DNA from: Phoronis australis | Taxonomy: Eukaryota; Phoronida; Phoronidae | DNA length: 64,000 bases | Direction of reading: 5' to 3' | Assembly (NCBI GenBank): GCA_002633005.1 | Contig: NMRA01000697.1 | Coordinates: forward strand, 1,657-65,656 | Part shown: positions 12,601 to 27,600 of the stretch, one piece after another | Layout of the letters: each line of letters starts with the position of its first letter | Numbering within the stretch: the stretch's first letter is position 1 | Notes under the pieces: model-generated | What the model saw: only the letters and a program-made list of their open reading frames with translations | What the model was told of the DNA's origin: nothing | Databases searched by the model: none | Program-made: the position numbers and the translations under genes

Positions 12601-15600
12601 CATGGTAATTGGATTTATTTTTCCTATTGCATGCCATTATAGAGTGTCCCCATTTGATGGAATTATTATGTTTAAAAATGAAAGGGTAAATAATTATTAT
12701 ACTTCTTGATGATAAAAGTTAATGAGATACATCATAAGAAACTGCTCTCAAAACTACATGAATTCATGCTGAGAACACTGTATGTTTACATAAATCTTAA
12801 GATGCTGACCTATTTCACAAGATTTATGTAAACATACAGTGTTAGCATCTTAATATATTAAACTATTAAAAGAATGCTACGCATTTATCAAACTATAATA
12901 CACAACTATACGTTAACAAATGCAATAACAACTACATGTAGACATGCGCAGAGGATGTTGGCAGTTTGCATGCTGCTATGGGTACACTAGGAAGCTGACA
13001 AGTTCATGCCGGTTGACAAGCACTCACAGAGGACATCTATCAACTCAAGGTGTATGGGAAGTAACTACTGCAAAAGTAAAAAAAATTCAAAGATTAGGTT
13101 TTCATCTCCATGGATGACCATAAAGATCATAAGTCAAATTTTCTGAATGATAAACTAAAGCTGATATTTCATAAAAAACAATTAATGAGTTTCATTACGG
13201 ATTTTGAAAAAATACAAAGAAAATTGCTATATAAATTGTAAAACAATGCCAGAAAATTATTGCTTGATGGTTCTGAAAATCCAAATTATGTGCTGATACA
13301 ACTGTCATGCACTTGTCAGTCAAACACCGTATACACGTAGTAACTAAAACCAAATGAAACAATTTCAACACACAATAAAATGTTATTTATCTGCTAATAA
13401 CAGAGACGTTAACACGACTAGTGCATAACAACAGTGTTTGATCATGTGCAAGGGGTAGTCTTTTATATTTCATGCAGTGGTTTGCAACGAATAAGATATA
13501 AATCAACAACAACCATATTTCACCCGTCGTATTGTCATGACAATAAAGCTACAGATTGCTGTTGTACACACCGAGACAACACGAATCCACAGAGAACAGA
13601 GACATTATCAAAAAATCATACTAAACCAGGTGAATATTCACACAGACTTACCACAATTATCTTCATCTGAGGTATCTAAACAGTCATATTTTCCATCACA
13701 TACACCACTTCTACTGATACACAGGCCGTTCTGGCACTGAAACTCATGTGGCAGACAAGCTGGAAGAAAGAAATATTGTACATAAATTTTATTGACTTTC
13801 ACCAAGATCAACATGTTGGTTTTTCAGATCCCAAAAATGTGATAATCACACTAACATCATACTAACATACAGACCAAGTGTGAATGTCAAAAATTGTTTC
13901 ATTATATAACAACATCCACAATGAATTCATGGAAGGAGGGTTGTTTGGCATTTTCATCACATGTCAATCATTCATTTATTCAGTGAGACACCAGTTTTTT
14001 ACCCAAGGCGTCGTGAAACTTCCAGTAGATGCTTGGAATGGCCAAAAGAATAATCAATTATATTTTGGGAAAATCCCATGTTTTGATGCCACACAATGGC
14101 GTTTTCTCAATGAAAAACAATCAACAATTGTCAATTGGTTACATCAATGTCATTACAGGACAGCACGGTGAGCATGCACACGCACATGCACAACTGCGTG
14201 CAAATGATCTTTAGTGCAATAGCATGATGGAAGGAACTTCCAATCTCTTAATGGAAGTTTGCATTCACTGAGTAATTTAATTACTATAATTTGAAAACAA
14301 AAAGTGACGTCAGAATCTGGAAGACATAAGAAGGAGACTTCTGAGTTTGATGACATACTGGTGGCGCAGTAGTCAAGAACTGGGTTGTAAACAAGATCTC
14401 ACAATCAAAGCACTCCCTAGATAAGTTCTTAAAAAGGAATTAAACCAGCATTACCATGGTCAATATGAAAGCATAAGAAGTCAATGTGGAAATTTATTGA
14501 CTAAGAGATATTGACCTCAGCTAAGTCTATAGTTTCAGAATTGGTTGAGATCACAAAACAACATAAATTTTTACACGACCACTGATATTTCTGTTTTCTG
14601 AATGGCTGCAACACAGTACAACAAAAATAGCACAATATTAACCAACTTAGCATAGAATACCAGTTTTCATTTATGCCACTTGGACATCTGATGTTAATTT
14701 GACCAATCAGATGCTGCAGAAAGCATAAACCATGACTACAAAGCAAAGTGCACAGCAACGGCAGAAAAGGGGCATGCAGAACTATTCAAACAAGAAATAG
14801 ATTGCATTTTATCCAAAAAGGGATGGTGTCAATGGGTTTTCAAATAAGATCAGAGACAGTCTAGTTGACGTCTTGAGTGGAAATGGAAAAATCCCAAAAT
14901 CTATTTTCTGCTGAAACAAAGGAACTACAGAGGCAAGGGAAAGCCAGGTGGACCTGCTCTGTCAGACGCTGACATTGACAGATTACCAGTATATACATAC
15001 CTAACTTCATATCTAACCAATACTGAGATTCTGCAAAGGAAGTTATTTGTTGGTGTGTTCTTGTAGGCCAGGAGAGGAAGAGAGGATTTGAGAGAGATTA
15101 AAAATAAACGAGGAGAATAAAACATACTTAGGCATGCAAGGTTAAAGGTGAGAATCAACTAAAAACCACCAGAATGATGAAAATGCCTCATTCAACAGAC
15201 ACATGTAGTTTGGGATTCAGAAATACTCTTATTACTAAATCTGTGGCGATATCTGGTAAAACCCAAATGCCATCTCAACCCAAAATGCTTTTACTGGTTT
15301 CAACAGCTGAAGCTTCAGAAAAACAAACTTCAATACACTAAATGACATCCACCGTATGATAGTAAGCAAACAGCAAATTGGGAAACGTGATGAAACCAAT
15401 TGGCAAAGCTGCAAGTTTGTTCAAAATCTATTCCAACTTCAGGCTTGAACTACCGCTATTAAAATCCTAGACCAACCGAATGTCGAGTCGACACATAGTT
15501 GCACACACTGGCCACACATCTGTTAGCAGGCTATCCTCCTACCATGGACATCTATCCTCCAACCGTCGACAAATTATACACAAGTGGAAGGAAAAAATAA

Positions 15601-18600
15601 CGAAAGATGTTGGAAATCAAGTTTCTGGAAAAAGAATCGATCTGCCAGTCCAGCAATTCGTGCGATAAATTCTTTACTGTAGCCCAATGTGTCATCCTAG
15701 TTTAACCATTCACAAGATATATTGTTCAGTAACATAGTCACAGACTTCTAAAAAGACTTTGTGACCAGCTTGAGTTACCACAGAGATCAAGAATTCAAGT
15801 GGAATTGGCAAATACACAACCAAACAAATTTCACTGATGACCGTTAACCTACATCCATTTGGTCACAAGTGGAATGTCAGAATAAACTATGATGTTTATC
15901 AAAACAGATTTGCCATGGAACAGTTTGAATTCTAGTTAAAATGCTTTATTGCTTAAATTCAGTAGATGTTTTTAAGTTAGAAATTATCAAGTTAAGTGGT
16001 TCTTCATTATAAGATTGACCTACTTACACTTGTTGAACGAAATTTCTCAATACAATAAATTTCATAGCCAGAGGACAGAAGCATCAGTACTCATTGGCCT
16101 AGGGCAATGTTGCTCTCCCTTGGTCTATTTGAATTGATAACGCCCTTGGGATAGCATCATATTTGTAGGAATTATTTCTGCACAGTCACTAGTATGATAG
16201 TAATGATCATGTGAAAGCACTCAGGGGTCTCCAGGCCCGTAACAATAAAAAAATAAGAAACAACTCAACTCTAAAATTGACCAATCACATCACACCTCCC
16301 AAGACCTCATCGCATCATTGTACCGGTCAGTATTAAAAATAGCTCCTGCTTTAGTGTGCTGCACTACATCAATCCAAAAAATATCCCGCATACTAAGTGG
16401 CATACACGAGATTCGAGGTTCTCTGGGCACAGTCCTATAGACATAAGACACTCCTGAGTAAAAATAGTGTGTTCACGTGCTTCGTTATAACGCATGGGGA
16501 TAACTCGCAAAGTGTTATGACTTTGTATTTTCACAAGGTTCTGGCGACTATCATATGCTATGCTACATCTAGGCAAAGACTTTAGAATGCTTTTCTGCAC
16601 ACCAGCAGTGCAACGATCGCTAGTTAGGCTACTTTAAAAAACTTAGGAAATAATACCCCAATTCTTTAATCAAATTTTGTTAACCTGCTAAATTTTGAGT
16701 TTCGGCGTTACCATGTCTATAAAACTCTTATACTTTTCAGCAAGCCTCTGGCTCTCCCTCAGTAAACCACACATTTTGTACGCTTGTGACAATGGCAATA
16801 ATGGTGATTTTGCACAATAAAATCCAACTATCAGAATTAGATTTACTCACTGCAGTTTTTCTCATCTGAGAGATCTTTACAGTTATACACAGAGTTGCAC
16901 CACAGTGATTTAGCCACACACAGTCCATCGTCACACTGTTTCTGTTTATCATTACAGTTGAACTCTGGAAAAGAATTTGAGCATGACAGTTAGCCATTGA
17001 TAAAAACATAACTTTTTGTAAGAAATAAGAGATTCTTAAATCAGTACCAATTTATTAAAAATCTCTTCCTTTTAGGATACCATATGACAAAGAAATTTTA
17101 CATAAATCAATATTTAGTAGCTTCAAATAAATATTTCATTACCGTTACGTTCTATAACCTAGCTAGCACCAGGTTTGAGAAAAATAAGTCTATGAGTATT
17201 CACAAGAGTATTGGAAGACTTTGAAAATAATTTTAAAAATTAATTTTGGTAATTATCTTTGTTCAAAATTGTTGAGATACTACGTCACCACAAATGCATG
17301 AACATAATACAATCACAATATGTACAATACAAACTGCAAATTCAATGGACATAGCTTTTAAAAATAATTTCAGAAAATGAAAACAATCAAACATGAAATT
17401 CAAGGTCCAGACCATGGCTTCAAACTAACGTTCGAAGATGCATAACAATTCGTTAATTGATTTCATGTAATATAAAGCCAATACTAACTGCAAGAGTTCT
17501 CCTCATCTGACCCATCCGGACAATTAGTTATACCATCACACACTTGGACTGGGTCAATGCAGTGGCCAGATTTACATTGAAAACCATCCGTGCAAGCTGG
17601 AAAGATAAGTGAAATAATTCATTTACCTTCCTCAATCACGAGAGAGTAAGAAAATAGAAAAGTATTGTTCAACCTTAACTTCAGTGTTCATTGTAACAAA
17701 CAACAATAGAAAAACAAGAACATCAACAACATAACCATGGCACATGATACTTGTGTTCGCGAGACCAATTTAGTGTCAGTATTATAATTTTAAAAAACGA
17801 GTAATCTAAAAGTAAGTCTTAAAAATCAGGCATAAATGATTTTTTTGGAAATGTGTTCCATGTACATGGCACATGCTTCAAAGAGGTTCCTACGATGTAT
17901 TATAATAATCGGGAATCAACAGCATGCTAAAAATTATGAACAAAAGAGCTTCAACTATGTCTTCATTTTCCTTTCTAACTGGAAGTTAACCTTTCAGCAA
18001 TACAACAAGTCTACAAACTCGGTAAAGAACTTCATCAGGAAGGTAGAGTGTGAAGAGTGTTTTTTGCTATTCCACAAGAAATTGTGCATAATTATCTCAA
18101 CACTCAATCTGGATGAAGCAGACGCCTAAAGCCAAGAATAGAGACAAGGGGGTCTTCGTCTTAGTCCCGTTTTCAACAAATTTTTATGCCACCTAGCACA
18201 AAAACTCAATATCGCTGAAGAAGATATTAGCTACAGGACATTGAAATAACATAAGGTAACTTTGCCTATTGTCTTGTGGAAGGATAACAAGAGCCATGCT
18301 TCACTAAACTTACAACAATTGAGTTCATCACTCAAGTCAGCACAATCAAACTTCCTGTCACATCTTTGACCATTACGTAGACATCTGCCATCAGATTTAC
18401 ACGAGAACCTGTAGTCATTATCACAGACACCTGAAAAAATATCAATTCGGTCATACCAACCATTTGATAATCTTGTGAAAACAGTATCCTACCTACCTGA
18501 GTCCATAACCAAACATGGCTAAGAATCCGCTAATAAATTTCAACAACTTCAATTTTTCTTCAATCTCGGATTGACGTCCAATGCCATGTGTATTCACCAA

Positions 18601-21600
18601 AATGAATACAATAGTTTCACCTGTACCAAACTGCTGTCACTGTTGCCAAATATTGTGCAGCAGTTGTTATCCAACTGTTAGACAACCAAACATTTTGACT
18701 GCCAGTTGATAAATAGAGCTTGTGCGCAACTCAGGCATCACAACTAGTATGCCAATTGCAATGGCACAGGTTTTGTTTTACTTCGACTGCATTTTTTAGA
18801 AAACATTATTTAAATGCTGACAGAAGGCAAGTTTTCCATGATGGAGCAATGAAGCTTTTGTTAAAGCACGTCAAACTCATTTTTTCTAAGCTGGCCTTTG
18901 CAGGTTTTTTAGCTATCAAAAGCATTGCGCTGTTAGTTTAAATAGTTGAAAAAACCTTATTTCACCATATAGGCCACATTCGGTTTGAACCGCCAAAAAC
19001 AAAACAAGTTCTGTGAGGATAGGATACGTTTAATTGCTACTTGCATACTTACTGCAGTTGGCTGGCTCATCCACTCCACTGGCACAGTCTTTTCTACCAT
19101 TACAAAATAAACTAAAGCCAGGCACACACTTTCCATCACACAAAAACTGTTCGGGCAAGCAAGCTGGAAGGTGAATGAAGACAAATGTACTTTGTGATAC
19201 AACAAAGGTCATAGAAGAGAGAAACGAATAAAGGTATGGACAGTGTGGGTTGACCACATAAAACGATTGCACTAAGTTAAATTTAAAAATGTTGTAATAC
19301 TTTTCAGGATAGGAAAAATTGTTTACAATATGCATACATCTTAAATTTGTCTTAGGAAATCTTAGCCATGCACAATGTTTTAAAAGGCCCAGTAAAAAAT
19401 AAAGTTTTGTTTCTGTCACAGCTAAAAATTACCGATACCCTGATAGTTCTGACAACAAAATTCCATGATTTGTTACCAATCTGATAAGCAAATGGCAGAA
19501 ACAAGTTACCGGTAAATCTTTACTGGCTAATACAACAAGTCTTCTTTGGGAACTGTTAACACAAGACCACTAGTCTTTTGTAGACATTAAGAGTATTGTA
19601 TGTATGTGTTCAAGACATTTTCTCAACGACGTGGTAATACTGGTTTACCCCCACTCCTAGCTAAATGTTAATTGACCGTGTATATCTGACTATTGTGGAC
19701 TAGTCAATCACAGTTTTGTTTTGTCCATGCCTGGCTTGACCATTCATTTGTAATGGGCATTCAAATTTTGGTTCTTACTATGTGTACATGTAATTCCATG
19801 TAGTGTTAAGTATGGGTGGAAAACTCCAATACGTAATATCAGTAATACCTTCTATTTGCAATACTATACATACTATACTGCAATTATAGTGTAAACAAAA
19901 CAATTAAATGGTAAATTATAGTTCCCCTGCTTTACTATCAGTACATACAACAATGTCCCATCAGTGTTCACTTTATGTAACGAAACAACAGTTGAAATAA
20001 AACATCATTCATTTCTACTTACAACAACCAGGCTCTTCATCCTCTCCATCTGGACAATCATTGTACCCATTACACCATGTGTAGACATACTGACACACAC
20101 CAGACACATTACACCGGTACATTTCCTTTGAACATTCTGTAATGGGCAGTTAAAGGAACTGATGTTACACAAACAAACAATTTAACTTTGTAGACAAATT
20201 TGTTTCATAAATCTGAGCTCAGCTTCACACACAACAATATCAGTGCAGCCTTCAAAGAGACACAGGTTTTTCGCATTACCGAAAAACATGTGGAAATCAG
20301 ACTTCTTTCGAACAAAATTTCAATAGTGGAAAAAAAATATATTTTTTGGTTTTAGTAATCAAAAATTAAGAATTACATCAAATTTGACATAAATTGGCCA
20401 CAAATCGACCGATGGTCATTTTGCACCAGCCATTTCCAAGACAAGTAGGTGTTCATCCTTTCTGAAGGTGGAACAGTTCTCTTCGTGGTTTTGAGAAACA
20501 CTAAACATGGTGGGCACCAACAAAACTTATAGGTAAAACGGAGCTACGGCATAATGCAATTGTCAGATCATTTTTATGTTATTTATCATTTTAAAATTTA
20601 GTAAAATGTCTCTTTTCATGATTTACAAAGCTGAATTTTATGTTTGAAAAACACATTTCCCTCTTATTTAGAACAACATGGATCATATGATAGTGATTAG
20701 TGACTGCTCAGAACTATAATCAATTTCAGTCTTTGTAACATGAAAGGCACTTGAAAATCTGCTCTCAAAATTCTGATAAACCCGACAAAAGCAACATTTT
20801 ACCAACTTCTGAATACACAGATTACAGCTGTTTAAAGATTATAAGAAAAATATTTCTCCTGCACAAAAACAATTCATTTGTTTCAAACAAGTGCAAACTT
20901 ATTGCTCAGAGAGTATGTAAAGACTGCAAGAGGACAGTGATCATTTAACAGTTGCATTCCACAGATGGAGCTCATGATCAACATACCACAGTTGAGTTCA
21001 TCACTACGGTCAGTCAGTACCGGACAGTCCTGGACTGCATTACACCTGCGAGCCGCTGAGATACATGCTCCATTAGTACACATGAACTCATCTCTAGCAC
21101 AGGCTACAACAACAACAACAACCAGAGATTATATAATGTAAACAATGTTAATAATATAGTAGACATGAAAGACAATGGAAATAATAAGCAAAATGACAAA
21201 GTGATAATTAATATTAATATATAAATATAATTTTAGCAATAACAATACGGTAATAATAATAATAACAAATAGTGATTATGATGGTAGTAATAATCATTTA
21301 TGACAAATTGTAAAGCCATTTAATAAGTATTTATATGAGGCAATGAGACCATTTGGCTGTAATTCTTAAATCGGATACAGAATAATTTAGCATCCCTTCA
21401 AAAATCACTTATTTCATCCAGTCTCATTTGCGTGTCATTTTTAACGTTTCAACATCATGACAGGCATGACTTAAATTTGCAATAAATACATTCGGCAACA
21501 AAGAATAATGCACTCCAAAGTTCTGCTTTAAAAATAAACACAATGAATATTGGTAAAAAATATTGTTTTGTGAGACAGAAATAAAAACAGCATACAGACA

Positions 21601-24600
21601 AGTGGTTTTTAATAAAATTTGCAAAGATAAGAATTTCATAACAGAAAAGACTACAATACCAAAATGGAAAGCAATGTAAACTTATGTGGGGGGAATGAAT
21701 TACTAACAAATAACGGGTGTTGAACTTCGAACAACAAATATGTACAATCAGTGCTTTACCTACGTTGACAAATAAAAACCTGGGCCTTGTTTAAAAACCT
21801 TCAACCATATTTTGAAACCCAGACCTTTTTCTGGTCTACAATTTATGAAATGCAAATGATTAATACAGAATTGCACGATTTTTATTATTTTGCTGATAAT
21901 GACAGGTAGGCATACTTGTCCCTGTGAATCAGCTACAAGGGAGATTACAACATGAGTCATGTTAATGTTTATGTACAGAGAACCCCAACAATACAGAGAG
22001 ATCATTATTACTCACGAGGGTAGTTACACCTGTCCAGACCTTCATCACTGCCATCAGAACATTGTAGAGTCTTATCACAGAGCTGGCTGGCCGGAATACA
22101 GTCACCATTACTGCAGGTGAACTCGTCAAACTTGCATTCTACAATGTAACAATACATAATGAAGAGTCACCTAATAATGCACTAGAATTTTCTTAATCTT
22201 TCTTTTTGTAGGAAAATTTTGCAAAATAAAAATTCACGTGTCCAGCATATTGTGCACTAAACAGGATAATAAAAGTATTATTGAACAAATCAGTTAATTA
22301 TGTTATGTCACAGAGTGCAGGATAACCTTCTGACATGACCCGTTTAAACCTGCATCCGAAGCAAATAAATGAGAACCTTCCTTCTCTCAAATGTCTGCTT
22401 CGACTTGTGGATCAAAAAGTCCAGCTAACCTTAGTGCATTCTACATGCACATGCTTTCAAATAACAACACAAACCAACTGACTTTAAATCCATTTCTATT
22501 GTGCTAACTTCTACACTTACTACATGTTCCATTCCTCATGGTCACATCATCAATAGCAATGTCACTGGTTTCATTGTCTCCCATCCAGGCATCGAATACA
22601 ATCCGGCTGAAACCTACATTAGAAAGGTCGAGTCGTGCCATGTGCCACTTGTCTCCTTGGTTACCAATACGTTCCCACTTCTTAATACGTCCAGCAACGT
22701 TAATTAGAGATACCTACAAAACATGCATGATATGTATTTAAGTTATACAATGTCATGGATACCATGAGGTGGCATACTGTGCTTTTGGAATCAGAAATTT
22801 TGAAAACATCATATTTACAGGTCATGTTTGTCTATACCATGCAAAATACCTTCAAATATTTGCTGCCATGGTCAAATTTGGTGTGTTTACAGCTACAGAA
22901 TGAAATAAATAAAATCTCATGAAAAACATATTAGTAGGCAATGAGTCTCAAAGGGATCCAGCAAGTTAGTAATATGTTACTCATTCCCTATCAGCACAAA
23001 GGGCTTGAAAATTGCTGCAGGTCCGCATTCCATCAAAAAATAGACCTTTGATTTAGACCATTTACCATTACGAAAATGGTCTCAAATTAGAAGTGGTTCC
23101 AGGATGTGAGAAGAACAGACAATTTGCTATTGCTGGAGAATAGGCTCAAGAGAATGAAACATCATTTTATGTGCTGAGCATGGTCTCAAGCGATAACAAA
23201 TAGACAGATCTCTACTAGCCTGAAAATCACTTCTTATCAGGAAAGAATAAATTGAGACCAATTTCACAGCATTAAAACAGAAGTTCACTTTCTTGACACC
23301 AGGCAGGTTCACAGCAGCTTTAACTGACTGTTAAATGTTCCTCATATAACACAGTAACTGCACCAATGAATGTTCCCTATAATAACACAGAAACTGCACT
23401 TATGAACGTTCCCCATATAATGCAATAGCTGCACCAATGAACGTTCCCCATATAACACAGTAACTGCACTTATGAACGTTCCCCATATAACACAGTAACT
23501 GCACTTATGAATGTTCCCCATAAAATACAGTAACTGCACTTAGGAGACCCGAAAATTGTGAAAAAAGCAATATAGCAACTTGATTGAAAATATTTCATCT
23601 TGCACTGTCTTAATGTCACACAGGTCAAGAAAAAGCTTACAAACTGTATTTTTTGTGATGATTTTACATTTTCACTGTAAAGCAATAGTCCAAAAACAAA
23701 CATTTATAAAGTATTAACACTACTCCCCATTAAGTCGGTTTCACTGCACAGCAATAGTTCAGAAATGAACACTTACAGTGAGTCTGCCCATGCCTGTCCC
23801 ATACATGTGATAGTAGAATGTGAGACATGTTTGCCCTGTCGGTGTGTAGACTGGTGATATCAGTATACATGTAGAACCAGATGATATGTCAGGATTGGCA
23901 TCCATGAGAACATAACCACCTGCAATATGAAAAATGCGTGTTACCAAATGTGACGTGATCTACCAGCACCTTCAGCGAGTGCAACTCACCTTAGCATGAC
24001 TCTGAAAAACATGGAGTGCAAAAGAATGTGGAAATGAATAGCATGTATAACAAAACACACAGCACAGATTTATTTAATATACATTTAGCTGTTTCGTCAT
24101 TCAAGAATTTCACAAATCCCTTAACTGTGATGTCAATCTCATATTTTGCACTTAGATCAAAAAGTTTTTAAAATAATCTTTAATGAGATGCTGAAAAATA
24201 TCCATCTTTGACAACCGAGGAGAGGTCACCCTTTGAAAGCTCATAGTAAGATCAATACCAGTTGTTCGGCATAAAACATATGACTGTTTTTGTCAAAGGA
24301 GTAACTGCCTTTCTACTATATACAAACTAAACAGCAAAACTGTAATGCACAGCTGATCTAATTAGATTACTGATGTTTACAGTGACAACAAGGGGTGCAT
24401 ACTTTATGTAAACTTTTATTACTTACTAGACAGCATGTTGCCATAAGTGTGATCAAACCGAGGCCCTGTTTCCCTGCCGCTATCGTAATTATGCCACGTC
24501 CAGTCTAAGGAGTCACTTTTAGTCTGTTTATAGTTACAGAACTTGTCTTGAGGTCCAAACGTGCAGTCAAGCCCGAATTCTGTATAACACAATCAACAGC

Positions 24601-27600
24601 TAGCTACAGAATTCACAGAAAGATGGGCAAGAATTTAGGCAGGACTTTCTTTGACAAGACTAAAGAGTAATGAATCCAGGTTTGATATCCTATTAATTAA
24701 GTGGTAACAATTAACAAGAGAGGCAAGACAGTTAGCGGTAACCTGATTATGTAAAGGGAATTTGATTTGGTTAGTATAACAGACACTGAACAAGTATTTT
24801 CCTCCCATTCTCTTGGTTTATGTCCATTTCACAAATCTGTGAAAAGCGCTCCGATGGCCCTTCAAATCTGTGTAAGGCTACCAACCTGGCGAGCAACCCT
24901 TTTCGTCAGAGAAGTCATAACAGTCAAAGTAGCCGTCGCAGACTTGTTGTTTTTTGATACATTTCCTTTCCACACTACAGACAAACTCATCCTCTTGACA
25001 GCCTGAAATAACAACAAAAAAACTGATAATACATGTGTGACTTCAACTGCCCGTTTCTTGAAGTGACTTACAAATAAGATTCTATAATTTGGTCTCATGC
25101 TCCACACATTTATTTCTAAAAGTAATTAATATAGAAGTGAACTTGTGCAAAATTGCAGTCTCTGAAAATACACATATAACTGCCGGTTACTGGGATAATT
25201 CAATCTACAAATTATTTCTAGACTGGGAGGTGACCATAATTTTCTAAACCTTTATTCAGTTATTGTGAAGTGGGGGTCTACGACCAAATTTCTGTCTTAA
25301 ATATGCAGTTTTACTTTTCATGAAGAATACGCTAGGGATTATCCATGAAAAACATGGAAATGGGAAAATTTAATAGTTTTCAACTGCAATGCATGGCGTT
25401 GAAGCAGCAAGGCAAAATTTCAAAAAAGTTTAATACGTCACTTGATTGTAGCTAAGAGGTCACTGCACATCTCTGAAACTTTTGTGCCTGAACGAGTTGG
25501 GACATGGTTTTTTTTTATCATTTTATTTCTAAATACACTAATATTTACAAACAATAAGATCTTTGCAAATGAAACACAGGCACACACACACGCACGCACA
25601 CATATCTAAATTACAGAAATTCACGGTTGGTCTAAAATAAATAGGCATTGATGGTTTCCCAAAAGGCAGTTTTGCGGGGTTGTATATTCCTTACTTTACA
25701 GTAATTATACAAGAAACATTGAAATTGTGAATACCGTATTCGCCGTAATAACCGCCCAGGGCGCTTAGAAAAGTTCGGTTCGGGGGGGGCGCTTATTATA
25801 ACCCAGGCGATTGAAACCCGGTCTCCGGAACGGGTGAAATCGGAAGCTAAGATTCATCAAATTTACGCTGTGACGTATATGTAATCTATGAAAGACTTTC
25901 AACAAAACTGTGGTGCATTGCTATCAAACTTTGCTGCTAAATTACGATCATGTTACAGAAAATTGTGCTGAAATCCCAGGGCGAAAACTCGCCGACTGAC
26001 TGCCTCGAAATCGCCATCTTCGACACATTTGACTCGGTAAGGCCCATATTAGTCGCCGTGTAGCTGGATGCGTACGTAACTATCTGACAGTTATTTTTCG
26101 GTGTAAGGGTGTGTAAGTGCATTCACTGTCAGTTGTCATTTTATCGGATATTCGGCTTAAAAACACCAATTATGGTTAATCAAACAATCCATCTCAAAAA
26201 TAACGCAAACATGTTTTATAGTATTAGAAATTGTCGGAAATTAGTGCCAATATTCATTTCTTATCGATGCTATGCTACCCGTTTCATGAATGGATAGTTC
26301 CCAACTATATATATGTAGCGCGCGCTTCCTGGCCACGTGCGTTTAACACCGAGTTATTTTTTATTCATGAGACAGTCGATGTGTCTACTGAAAGGTCAGA
26401 CCATAGTGGGACGCGGTCGTCGCGAGAGCCTAGCAACGCTGTTGCGTTCTTTTTGAAGCGCTGCATTACTTTGAAGTGTAAAGCCACGGCTAAATACAAA
26501 CGTAGCAGTGCCGCTGGTGGTCTAGACGACCGTGCAAAATTTTTTTGATAAATTGAAGACGTTACTGTAGCCGAGTTTTAGGACTGTAGGTACATCATTG
26601 TTTGCATGTACACGTTCATGGACTGGGCGCTTATTTCAGCAAAGTCTGAAAACGCGTGGGAGGGCGCTTATAGGGGCATGGGCGGTTATTACGGCGAATA
26701 CGGTATTTAGGAATAATCTGGCTTCTAGAACATCTATGGATGAAATACTGGCAAATAGTTAATATGGTATTGATATCTTCAAAATTACATACAAAATATG
26801 CTGTCAGAATAACATTTCTATCCAAGACTAAATCGTGTTGTGCAGTTACGTAAATTAAAAGTTTCTGAATTTCACACCACAAAGTTTTCAGAGTTGGGAC
26901 ATGGTAATCTGTGTACCTGACACAGATCACTTCATTCAGCCAGAATATTTGTACAATTTTCAAGCGTATCTTACCAATAGGCTCACAGGAACCAGGGACA
27001 AATGAGATATCGTCTATGGCAATGTCACCTAGACCATAACCACCGTAAAATGCCACAAATAAAAATGAAAAGGTTCCAGGTGAAACAGGTATCTGTAATC
27101 AAATATAGAAAATAATTAGTATTCAGAAGTCCAATGTGTTAGAACATTATCAATTGTAAATTCTACTGCCTATAACTAGTGAGGGAACACTGGAAAGGTG
27201 AATAAGACTCAGCAATAGACTGTAATAGAACTCAATGCAAAAGAACAGAGCAAGATACAACTGAAGAATATTTTTTACCATAAATATAAGTTTAATACAG
27301 CAAACTAAATCACCCTGCACAATTGACAAAATATACACAAGTGAAAAAATTTAAGTTTATACAAAGAGTTTCATTGCAAAACAAGGTGTCCATCAAATTC
27401 ACATAATTTGGAGCATTCAGCACTAGGATAAATCAGGTTTTGCTGAAACAATGATTGAAAAACCATGTGGCCAGGCAGATGTGGACAGTGGTTTTAAATT
27501 TTATAAAAATCTTGTTACCCCATGAAACTCTACATATAAAGCACAAATTGAAAAAGAAAACAATTTATAAACTACCTGTGTGCATATGGTACAAACTTGA

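Larger units (their letters stand above)
9960..13651. other. Long intron between LDLa17 and LDLa18
   Basis: No LDLa-like exon was found on either strand in these 3.7 kb. It holds a MITE-like element (12136-12506) and a perfect hairpin (12774-12843). Confidence 0.6.

Noticed and set aside
23342-23703. Repetitive minus-strand frames with CSYCVIWG motifs
   Set aside because: They arise from translation of the 35-bp minisatellite; no other coding signal.
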